A stretch of DNA of 64,000 bases from Kalaharituber pfeilii (Eukaryota; Ascomycota; Pezizomycetes; Pezizales; Pezizaceae): contig WHUZ01000142.1 of the NCBI GenBank assembly GCA_015179045.1, forward strand, positions 31,017 to 95,016. Direction: 5' to 3'. Below, piece after piece: positions 44,907 through 54,899 of this stretch; position 1 is the stretch's first letter, and each line of letters starts with the position of its first letter. The notes beneath the pieces were generated by a model. That model worked only from the letters and a program-made list of their open reading frames with translations, did no database searches and was not told where the DNA came from. The translations under genes were made by a program, and so were the position numbers.

Positions 44907-46696
44907 CTGCCCAGTCCAGCACCTCGGCCAGTGTCATCCCCTTCTTCTCCCCCTCTTTCATGCCCTTCTTCTCCCCTCTTCCTTCCCCTTCCCCTTCCCT
45001 ATCTCCACTCCTATTGGCATCTTCAGCCCCGTCTCTCCTCCCGGTAGGCTCTTCTTCCATGCCTCGCACTCTCTCGATATATGTCTGTAATTCTCGAGGG
45101 CCTTTCCACACCACCTGCACTCCGGTGAATCCTCCTTCCCTATCTGGTGTCTCCATTGTCTCAATCCTTTGTCCCCCATGATGCCTGCGAGTGTTGCTAC
45201 CCTCCTTCTGGTCCCCAGGTATTCGAGTGGCCTGTACGTCAGCTGTAGTCTCTTTCTCTCCACCCCTCTACTAGCCTTCGCCTCTTGTCGGATGCCCGCT
45301 TCTGTCACCGTCTCGTCCTGGTGTTGTAGCGCCGTGGCTATTTTGGCCGCCGTGTCCGCCTCGGTGTTACCGGCTATATCTCTGTGTGCTTTTACCCACA
45401 GAATCGCCAGGTCTCGATCCCCCCTCGACATCCTTTCATCCCACCTTCTCCGTACCCACCCCTCTGCTCCTCCTGGGGTCAGGTCTCCCCTGGCTATCCC
45501 CTTCATCCTTGTCACCGTGGTCCTGGAGTCCGTTACGATTAGCAGCTCCCCCTCTCTGCGCATGGCCTCTCCCACCGCTAACAGTTCGGCGTCATTGACT
45601 GTGCATCTTTCCCCTGGGTATATGGATGTGTCTTTTCCGGCTTGATGCACTCCGGCGCCTGTCTTGTCCTCCATTCTGCTCCCATCAGTGTACACACTCA
45701 TCCATCCTTCTTCTTCCTCCCCAGCTATCAGTCTCTCCCACTCCTCCTTACAAAGATTGGACGGGTGTATTGGGTGCACATGTAGAGGCAGGGAGTCTCT
45801 GTGTCCAAGGGCCCCTCTTAAGTATATCGTGTCCGGCTGTGGTCTTCTGACTGGTTCATCACCGAACCTCAGTGTCCGGGCCTCTACCCTCTCTGCCTCC
45901 CCATAAACAAACGTCTCGACGGACTCCAGGTTTGTTGGTCCTTCTACCACGTCCCGTCTCGTCCCGCACGGGGCCCCCGTTATTTCTCTCGCCACGACGT
46001 ATTGCCACCTCTCCAACGATCTGATTTTACCTTCTGGAGATGCTCCTTTCGCGTACTCCACCCACGCCCAGCACCCCAGGTCGCAATATTCCTTGCAATT
46101 CCTGTATATAACTGTCTCCGTCTGGCTGGCGGTAGCCCTTTCGGTCTGGCTGCTATCCTCCATGCCGCTTTTCCTAGGTGTAGTGTTACGGTTTCTACGA
46201 TAATGTAGTAAATATGAGGGTGTAAATTAGGACAACGCTTGGTGCTTGACCTTTCGACAGGGCAGCTCTAGCTGGCCCTTCTTATAGTCAATCCGGCATG
46301 CCTTCCTTCTATTGTCTCTCTATGCTATGATATCACGATGCTCTATCTATAGGCATCCCTCAGCCACTGCCTCGCCTCATCTAGAGGTCCATCCGGTGGC
46401 TCTGCTCCTGGAGGTCTGTTCAGTGGCTCTGCTCCTGGAGGTCCATTCGGTGGCTTTGCTCCTAGAGGTCCGTCCGGTGGCTGTCGCTACGCTCTGACCA
46501 TGCCGACGTTCCTTGTGATACACATCCGTGCCCAACCCGTGTTTCACTGCCAGACTGTAGCTATCGGTTGATCAGACCGAATTGTCACTCGCAGCTTTAC
46601 AGGCCAGTGCGGGTGGATATCCCCTTCGCGGGTAGACCCTGACATGTAGCCTCCGGTTGAAATGGTCATTAAACTTCATCTCCCAGTCGATGTGGA
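44907..46696 (-). pseudogene. Tad1-like LINE ORF2 3' part, split by a solo LTR
   Basis: Begins at 46696 with IDWEMKFNDHFNRRL, is interrupted by the solo LTR 46184-46644, and continues through a connection region with one local frame change. The C-terminal 401-residue frame (44958-46163) holds the RNase H with YTDGSRMEDKTGAGV, NDAELLAVGEAM, VTDSR and WVKAHRDIAGNTEAD, so all four acidic positions and the histidine are kept. A zinc-finger tail follows (CRWCGKALENYRHISREC) and a Lys/Gly/Glu-rich end. Family B of the window's LINEs, and the best preserved copy of its 3' half. Its 5' end is replaced by the 33-bp minisatellite at 46697. Confidence 0.85.
46184..46644 (+). mobile_element. Solo LTR, family A-related (461 bp)
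   Basis: TGTTACGGTTTCTACG...GGGTAGACCCTGACA with a perfect 5-bp duplication TGTAG at 46179-46183 and 46645-46649. It shares TTAGGACAACGCTTGG and the CCCTGACA end with the LTRs of element A, but carries a different middle with GGCTCTGCTCCTGGAGG repeats. It splits the LINE. Confidence 0.88.
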
Positions 46697-47345
46697 GGCG
46701 AAATTGCTACGGAGGTGCATATGCTGGGAGGCGGAATTAGTAATGGCCATGGAGATGTATATACGACGGGCCGAAGTCGCTACGGCGGTATGTATACTGC
46801 GGGCTAGAATGGCCACAGAGGTGTATATGCTGCAGGCTGGAATGGCCACGGAGGTGTATATGCTGTGGGCAGAAATGGCGACAGAGGCGTATATGCTGCC
46901 CGCTGGAATGGCAACGGAGGTGTACATGCTGTGGGCCGGAATGGCTATGAAGGTGTATATGCTGCAGGCTGGAATAGCCACGGAGGTATATATGCTGTGG
47001 GCAGGAATGGCCACAGAGGTGTATATGCTGCCCGCTGGAATGGCAACGGAGGTGTATATGCTGTGGGCCGGAATGGCTATGGAGGTGGATATGCTGTGGG
47101 CTGGAATGGCTACGGAGGTGTATCTGCAGGCCGGAATGGGCACGGAGGTATAGATGCTATAGGCCAGAATAGTTACAGAGGTACATATGCTAAAGGCCGG
47201 AGTGGCTACGGGGATGTATATATGGTAGACCGGAAGGGCAGCTGTTCGGCGTGGAGCACCAGCAGGGGAAGGCAGTTTTTGTTGAATTGAGCTATGCATT
47301 GGGCCGCACATCAGGCTACACTTTGGGACCTGTATTCGGCCATTC
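46697..47345 (-). repeat. LTR-derived 33-bp minisatellite, locus 1
   Basis: About 15 copies of a 33-bp unit (GGAATGGCTACGGAGGTG then TATATGCTGTGGGCC). Its reverse complement is the motif present in about four copies in the family B LTR at 10459-11241. Unique-looking LTR sequence follows (TTGAATTGAGCTATGCATTG). The unit is open in several frames (11-residue repeats such as MATEVYMLWAG on plus, AHSIYTSVAIP on minus), which explains the long ORFs. Confidence 0.85.
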
Positions 47346-47367
47346 ATTAAAGCACACGTTGCATTAC

Positions 47368-48178
47368 TGTAACAATCCAACCCGGACCCCTCGCCCAAGA
47401 CCCTCCAGCTCCGGTCCTATACTGGCAACCAACATACGACTCGCCAGTACTCGTACACGTGCGTCGTGCAGCTGACCCTGACACCATTGCAATTCGCCGC
47501 ACTCCGTCTAGCACTCCGATATATATCTCTGCACCTGTGAGCACGCTTAAGCGACATGACCGCCAGCATCCCGGTCATCGGTTAACAGCCCGAAGCCGAA
47601 GAACCTGCCAGAACTGCTAGAAGAACCCGGATCCCCAGAACCCGCCGGAAAGCCGTAGAACCTGCCGGAAGCTATAGAACCTGCCGGAAAGCCGTAGAAT
47701 CAGCTGGAAACAGGTATCGCCGGGCTTATTCCCGGGTATTCTTGACGCTTCTACCTGCTTCCAGTCATTTCCGTGGCCATCCATGTACTTCCTGTCGTTT
47801 CCTTTGTTTTCCATGTACTTCTAGTTGCTTCTCGGTTTTCCATGTTCTTCGTTTGTTTGCGTGTTTGCTAGTTTGCCTGGATTTTCCACTGAGGGTTTTC
47901 TATAGAGAGGCCCTCCTCCCTCCTCCCTCTTGCTTCCTCGCCATAGCCCATGGGGCGGCATACGAGTAATGAGATTAAAAAAAAAAAAATCCCTCTTGCT
48001 TCTCCATGCAACAACTTGTATCCTACCCAAGTTGTGTATTTAGCTTTTGATACATCTACCTCTCGATATCATAGAGCTCCGACCGCCTCTGCCTCCGCCT
48101 CCACTGTGACATGGCCTCAGTGCCCGGCGGCCACCCCGTACCCAGATCTTGTACGTTGACCCGGACCCGTTCATCACA
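47368..48178 (+). mobile_element. Isolated LTR, family F, third copy
   Basis: TGTAACAATCCAACCC...CCCGTTCATCACA. It is colinear with 12756-13536. Flanks ATTAC and CCATT do not match, so one side is rearranged. It carries the 53-bp hairpin-tail insertion at 47937-47989. Confidence 0.85.
47937..47989 (+). mobile_element. Hairpin-tail retroposon copy 8, minimal (53 bp)
   Basis: Hairpin CTCGCCATAGCCC, AT, GGGGCGGCATACGAG, then TAATGAGATT and poly(A). A perfect 13-bp target duplication TCCCTCTTGCTTC lies at 47924-47936 and 47990-48002. The insertion begins at the first base of the hairpin. Confidence 0.92.
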
Positions 48179-48315
48179 CCATTGCGCTGGGAAACTGCGA
48201 TGCCATTGCGCTGCTGCCATTGTGTGGCTGCAAAGGTGGAGTGCGAATCTATGCTGCTATTGCACTCCGAAGATGCACTATCATTGCACTGCGAAGAGGT
48301 ACAGCCATTGCGTGT

Positions 48316-48937
48316 TATGGGCGTGAGGGGCTAGGCTCCGGTAGGCGTGGGAAGGTACTGGATATCACGGCTATGGAGGAGTGTATGCGGTGGGCCGAAA
48401 TGGGTACCGAGGTGTAGATGCTGGAGGGCGAAATGGCTACGGAGGTGCATATACTGCGAGGCGGAATTAGCATTGGCCATGGAGGTGTATGTATGACGGG
48501 CCTCAGTCGCTACGGCGGTGTGTATACTGTGGGCCGGAATGGCCACAGAGGTGTATATGCTACAGGCTGGAATGGCTACGGAGGTAACTATCCTGTGGGC
48601 CGGAATGGCAACAGAGGTGTATATGCTGCCCGGCGGAATGGCCACGGAGGTGTATATGCTGTGGGCCGGAATGGGTTTGGAGATGGATATGCTGTGGGCT
48701 GGAATGGCTATGGAGGTATAGATGCTATAGGCCAGAATGGTTACAGAGGTATATGTGCTACGAGCCGGAATGGCTACGGAGGTGTGTATGCTGTAGGGCG
48801 GAATGGACACAGAGGTGGATATATGGTGGACCGGAAGGGCAGCTGTACGGCATGGAGCGGCAGCACAGCAGAGCAGTTGTTGTTGAATTCAACTATGCAT
48901 TGGGCCGCTAATTGGGACCTGTATTTGGCCATTTATT
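48316..48937 (-). repeat. Family B LTR with expanded 33-bp minisatellite, locus 2
   Basis: Starts TGTTATGGGCGTGAGGGGCT, the reverse complement of the family B LTR 3' end. It then has about 12 copies of the 33-bp unit and continues with TTGAATTCAACTATGCATTG, as at locus 1. Family B LTRs elsewhere have one to four units. Confidence 0.85.
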
Positions 48938-48939
48938 AG

Positions 48940-49400
48940 ACATTGCTAGAGCTACTCCAGAGCTACCTTAGAGCTATTCAAGACTTTTAGAGCTACTTTA
49001 AAGCTATTTTAGAGGCACTCAAGACATTCAAAGTTATTTCAGAGCTACTTTAGAGTCTTCTAAGACTTGTAAAGTTACTTCAAAGCTACTCAAAACTTCC
49101 AAAGCTACTCTAGAGCTACCTCAAAGTACTGAAGATATCGTCAGAGCTACTTAAAAGTACCAGAGACACTTCTAGAGCTGCTTGAGAGCACTAAAGACAC
49201 TTTCAGAGCTACTTAAGAATGCTAGAGATACTTTAAAGCTGCTTGAGTGCATCAGAGACACCTCAGAGCTACTAGAAAGAGCCAGAGATACTTCAGATCT
49301 ACTTGAGAGTACTTGAGACACTTCAGAGTAGCTTGAGAGCGTCAGAGATACTCTAGAGCTACTCAACACCCGAAGAGTCACCCCCACAGCCTCCCCTAAA
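48940..49400. repeat. Degenerate 30-bp subtelomeric repeat
   Basis: Units of the type CAGAGCTACTTGAGAGCATC then AGAGACACTT, about 15 copies, leading up to the telomeric tract. On the minus strand they give a 10-residue SSSSEVSLAL repeat, not a gene. Confidence 0.8.
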
Positions 49401-49432
49401 AGCACCCCACCCCACGCGCTTTACGAAGCATG

Positions 49433-49456
49433 TTAGGGTTAGGGTTAGGGTTAGGG

Positions 49457-49497
<41 letters not shown>

Positions 49498-49523
49498 GGT
49501 TAGGGTTAGGGTTAGGGTTAGGG

Positions 49524-49564
<41 letters not shown>

Positions 49565-49613
49565 GGTTAGGGTTAGGGTTTTAGGGGTTAGGGTTTTTAG
49601 GGTTTAGGGGGGG
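49433..49613 (+). repeat. Telomeric TTAGGG tract, interstitial in this window
   Basis: Nearly 30 uninterrupted TTAGGG units, with TTTAGGG variants near 49471 and 49541 and a degenerate distal end (TTTTAGGGG, TTTTTAGGG, a GGGGGGG run). The G-rich strand reads rightward, the orientation of a right-hand chromosome end. Confidence 0.97.
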
Positions 49614-50057
49614 TAATCCTCTTTTTTTTTTTTTTTTCAAAGTACATACATGTTATAAGTAACTATTATTATTTACTTCAAAAAAAAAGTTCTTTTCTTT
49701 CTTTTTTTTGTTTCTCGCCAATACAGAAAATATAGGACGAACATAGAAATAGACGAAATATCAATTGCAACAGACACATGTGGGATATATATATTGTATC
49801 ATGTATGGATATACAAAAAGACAGAAAAAACGAAGAAAAGGAAAGAAAAAGATAATTAGGAATAAGTTAAACTCAGCTTAGCTAAAAACTTGGACCGTCA
49901 AGAATGTCAGAAATTAGACAGAAGAGGAACAGAGGTTTATAGTAATACCTTAGAGAATTCCAACGACAGAAAATAATAATAATAAAGATAAATGAAAAAT
50001 AAATGAGGGAAATCAACCAAAATCGCAAAACCATATTTACTATCGCCCAATTCCGTT
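49614..50057. other. AT-rich stretch between telomeric tract and ABC gene
   Basis: Poly(T) directly follows the telomeric repeats. The rest is A/T-rich and presumably holds the 3' UTR and terminator of the minus-strand ABC transporter gene. No repeats shared with the left side were seen. Confidence 0.4.
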
Positions 50058-53000
50058 TCACTTCCTAATTTCCCAAATCATATTTTTCCTACCCTTCACA
50101 AATCCACCAGCACCCTTCAACCTTATTTCTTCCCGGCTCTCGTATACCCCTCCTCTGCCACATTCGCTTCCTCTACAATCTTCAAAAAATATATCCTCCA
50201 GACTCGTCTGGCTCACGCTGTAATACTCAAGCCCCAGTCTCTCCTTGTTCTGCTCTAGCGCCTCGAACACCGCGCTCACACCTCCACTATTCGCAGCCCC
50301 ACTTGTAATCACATCCATATCCTCCGCCTGCTCACTCACACTCCTGCTCGGTTGCGCAGGAACACTGAACCGTATTTGCCCATGGAAGCTCTTCTGTTCG
50401 ACTTCGGCACCAGGAAAAGTACCCAGGATCCAGTTCTTGAGTGCGTCCATTTCGGACTGGAGGCTGTATGGTGCGGATCTCAGGACTAAGTGGATATGAT
50501 ACTTGTCTCCGTGCTTTCTTCTCAGGTAGGTACCGGTGCCCAAAGCCAACATACGTCTCGCCAATATCCCCACCCTTGATGCCAACGCATCTGCCTCCTC
50601 CATAGAGTGCGTCGTCAAAATCAAACTCCTGCCCGGCGTAACCGCTGTCAAAGTCTTCCACATCACCCGTTTACTCGCCGCGTCCATTCCGGACGATGGC
50701 TCGTCCAACAGCACTGCCGTCGGATTTCCCATCAGTGCCACACCAAGCGACAGCTTCCTCTTATTCCCGCCGGACAATTTCGCCGCCATGCGATTCCCAT
50801 ATGCCTCGAGCCCCACAGCCTTCATCACCTCCCTGACATTGTGCTCCACGTTCTCCACCCCGCGTGCCCGCGCATAGAACTGAAGATGCTCTACTACCGT
50901 CATCTGGTCCATCGCGTCGAATTGCGGGCAAACACCTAAATGCGCTCTCGCACCCGCGCGGTTCGTAATGACGCTGATGTTCTCTACGAAGATGTCTCCG
51001 TCATCCGGTTTCATGTCTCCTCTAATCATATTAATAGTCGTCGTCTTTCCCGCTCCGTTGGGCCCCAACAAGGCAAAAACCTCGCCCCTAGAAACCCCAA
51101 ATGTAACGTTATCTACCGCAAGATTCTTCCCAAACTGCTTCGTCAGATGCACAACTCTGAGCCCATCATTAGCAGACGTGACTCTGGTAAGCTCATCTGT
51201 AACTTCGCTCTTCTCTGCTATCGCTTCTTCGCCGTTAGTTGCTCGTCTTGGCTTCCTGCGCAACTTGTGTCCAATACCCCAAACCCCACTATCCGACCAC
51301 AGCAAGACCCCAAACAGCACCAGACATTGCACGATTAGGTATGTTATGGGCCCTCCATACGCCAACATCTCTCCCAAATTCTCCGTCACCTGCTCATCCC
51401 TGCACAGGACCTGGAAGCTATTAAGCGAGGCTAAGAGCGCTCTGACCAGATTACCAACTGGAGTAATAGTCGCTATGCCCCAGTGCACTTTAATAAGAAT
51501 CTCATCCAGGCGCGCAATAGGTGCGTATGTCAGGGTAGTGAGGAAAGCAATCAAATACAGCAAAAACATAACTGCCTGTCCACCCGCAGAGAATGCGAAT
51601 GCTGACAGCTGCGTGCGGGCATAGAGTGAGATGACATATGACAGCAGGGTGGATGCCAACCCGTAGAGAATCATGCACACGAAGAGGTGGCCGAGACTAT
51701 ACCATGCGTCGACGGATGTGGCAAATATGATTACCGCGACGGCAGAGATGATGAGGACAAAGGTAAAATCAAAGAGCAGGTATGCAAACCACAGTGGGAG
51801 TGGGCGGACGCCGTTGGAGTAGTGCAGGGCACGGACTTGGCGGGTGCGCTCGATGGTGGGATAGAGGCCAAAGAAAGCAGGGAAGACTGCCATGGCGAGG
51901 CCGAAGTAGGTGATGAATTGGAGGGTATTGACTTGACCGGGCTATGTAGATACCCTCAGTTAGTGAAGAGGACCACAAGGGAAATGTATGTCATGCACTT
52001 ACCGCCCATGGGAAATCCAATTCTTGATACGACATCGAAATGCTCGTATTCGTCAACAAGTTATCAACCAAATTCTGCATAATCAACCCATCCCTCAATC
52101 CGTTGTTTCCCGTAAACGCAAAGATCGTTGGCTCATTTTCTCGCAAGAAGAGGCCTCCAGGTGAGTACTCTGCATATCCAGTGCTAATCTTGTTGTTGAA
52201 CTCATCGAGAGTGCCAACGACATCAAACAACTCTGTTATAGAACTCGACTCGCCTACAAACTGGCCTCGTGGGGAGCCCATAAGCATCCCTGCGTACCGT
52301 GAAAGTTTGGGCAGAACAGATTCAGGCCCAACGACCAACTTAAATTGCATGTTCGAGAACTGGCTCAAATCGATCTTCTCTAAATCCTGCTCCATGTTGA
52401 TCTGGTCCGGTGAACAACCCGCCTTCTCGTACCCGTCAAACAGAAGCATGGTTATTCCCGCTGCGATTATTGGGATTGCAACAGCTGCCAGAGTAGGGAG
52501 GTAGTTCCGCCTTAGAATAACCATTCTCTTGCGATACATGACCCACGCCTGAGTATATACCCCGACCTTTTTACCTGGATACAAGTCAACGCCTTCCTTA
52601 CCACCCTCCGGAGGACCTCCAGGCCCATATGCTTCGAGCATGGAGTCCTCAGCAACCTTCAGGAACACATCCTCAATTGTTGGTCCGTTGACGTGGTACT
52701 CATCAATGCCGATCTTCTCAAGCTCATGAATCAATCTTCCGGCGGTTGCAGAGTCAGGAACGTTGTAGACCGTCTGGTCATATAGTCTCTGCGTAGGAAC
52801 TTCGAAATCAGGAGCGTCATTGATCGTACTAACACGGTAACCACCTCCCAACTTTGCTTTTAACTCAACAGACGACCCTTCAGCCTTCAACTGCCCTTTC
52901 GATAATATCGCAATATGATCCGATAACAAATCTGCCTCGTCCAAGAAGTGCGTAGTATGGATAATCGTGCAGCGTCCTCTTGCCTCCAAGATGATATCCC

Positions 53001-54871
53001 AAATCTTCCTTCTCGATAATGGATCCAAGCCAGATGAGACCTCGTCGACTGCGCAAATGTTGCTTCCACCAGTAAACATGATAGCCAATTGTAACTTCCG
53101 CTTCTGCCCGCCACTGAGTGTCCTTGATTGTGCTTTTATCTTCTGTTCCAAGTCACAAGCACGTATAAGTTCATGGAGCACGGAATTTGGATCACCTTCA
53201 CACTTGAGCTTGTTCCAGATCTTGACATGTTCCCCAACTGTCAGATGGTCCCAAAGTACGTTCTTCTGAGGACAGACACCGATTTTCCCTCGCCCGCTGA
53301 CAGCGATTGTACCTTTGGTGATCCTACCCAGACCGACGATGCTCTCTAATGTAGTTGTTTTACCAGAACCGTTTGCTCCCAAAAGTCCGACCACGCTACC
53401 TTTCCTAACGTCCAAACTGAGATCATTTACAGCGACAACGGTGTCCATCCTCTTGCTTTTCCTCATGAATATTCCGCCCCTCTTGTCCCAAAACCCAGGA
53501 ACGTATAGCTTGGAGAACCCTCTGACCTCAACCGCATTGTCTGCGCTTGAAGTTTCCCATAGTCTTCCCTTATCAGCAACACCATAGAGCCAATTCTCAA
53601 CCAAGAGTGCTAGAATAGAGAAGCCAATAATATGAATGACGCAGAAGATCCAGAGGTAGATGCGGCCAGACCCCACGGGTTTTCCGGTGCCGACTCCGTC
53701 AAGTTTACAGCGAGACCCTGCCTTTCAAACCGTGCTACCAGAACGGTAAAGAACAAGTAATTCATAGGAGGAAAGAGAATCCCCAGGATGGCAATAGCTC
53801 CGGAAGAGAGCCGGCTGTGCATGATCTGAGCGACGACTCCCAACAGCAATGACACGATGGTAACGGTAATGCCGGAAAGTTGTGCCTTTTTGAAAAATAC
53901 TGCACCAAACAATGACCACGATGACAACGCCAAACCCATCAAGAGATGCTCAATGATGAGTATTCCCTGTTTGTATTGGCAGAGATCGATCCCATTATAA
54001 CGCCAATAACAATCCAACCAGGAGCATAAATGATATCGAATGCTAAGTGGTATGATAGCAATCGAGCTATGTTTGACCCCCCCATAGCCTCAATGAGCTG
54101 AGAGAGACCTTGCTCACGCTCCATTGCCATGAATCCCACTAATTGATAGACAACACCAATCATACCAATGAGGAATGTCACACCAATAGCACTGATGATG
54201 GTACCTTGATATCCCTTCGAATATCGGCTTCTCTTTCTTCCTTAGTCTCATCAGTGTACATGTACTCCTGAGGCACAATTGGCTCTTTATTTTCGGTAAC
54301 CTTCGCAATGGTAAAATCAATGGCATGCTGTAGTGGAAAAAGACGTTCCTGAATGTCGTTTCTATGATTTTCGACTGAAATTACCCTTCCAAGGACCCAT
54401 CTGCACGGAGGGTATAGTTCCAGATGGCATTGTTGCCTCTACAACTTCGGGATTTGGATTCTCTGGGGAAGAAACAAACACAGCAACAGCATAGCAGTCA
54501 CTAGCGCCTCTCAGGGACTGCTTACATACAGTGCTAAGGTCATTGTCATTCTCTAGAACCCGGACATCCTTTCCTGCAACAATAACTGGCTTCGTAATGC
54601 CGTCAATCACTTCTTGAACATCTCCTCCTAACCCATTCCTAATCAAAATAAGTCTCCGTCTCCAATTTCGTCCACCAGTCGTTTGATCTCAGCGGAGTAC
54701 CAATACCATAGTCTGCCGGGGCTGGAACAAGTTGCGAGCGTAGGCCAAAAAGGCGATAAAAATCACGGGCATAACAAATGCTCGGATACATGTTGAGAAA
54801 CCAAAGCGAATAGCGGCGATGAGAAGGGTCTTCTTCGTGAGCGCCCACGTTTGGCGAAATAGTTTGACCAT
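50058..54871 (-). pseudogene. ABCA-type full ABC transporter, frameshifted in its first third
   Basis: Membrane exporter family with two TMD-NBD halves, usually linked to lipid movement. Start MVKLFRQTWALTKKTLLIAA at 54871 (an upstream ATG at 54898 is also possible). TMD1 is at 54870-53600, with an N-terminal membrane helix and a large extracytosolic loop (WNYTLRADGS). NBD1 has Walker A GANGSGKTTT, signature LSGGQKRK and CAVDEVSSGLDP. TMD2 follows. NBD2 has GPNGAGKTTTINMI, LSGGNKRKLSLG and LLDEPSSGMD. A 61-bp intron (51942-52002) joins LDFPWA to PGQVNTLQF in phase. From 53676 to 50058 the frame is clean. Upstream, about seven frame changes occur (near 54720, 54650, 54435, 54390, 54210, 53975, 53680), with conserved protein text on each side. 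It is either a young pseudogene or has indel errors. Confidence 0.88.
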
Positions 54872-54899
54872 AGCTAAGGAGGGACGGCGGGGTGTCACC

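Noticed and set aside
46662..47398. Long overlapping ORFs with 11-residue repeats on both strands
   Set aside because: They follow from the 33-bp LTR minisatellite. Three frames are open at once and none has a non-repeat domain.
49433..49613. Head-to-head telomere fusion
   Set aside because: Only the TTAGGG orientation is present; no CCCTAA tract follows.
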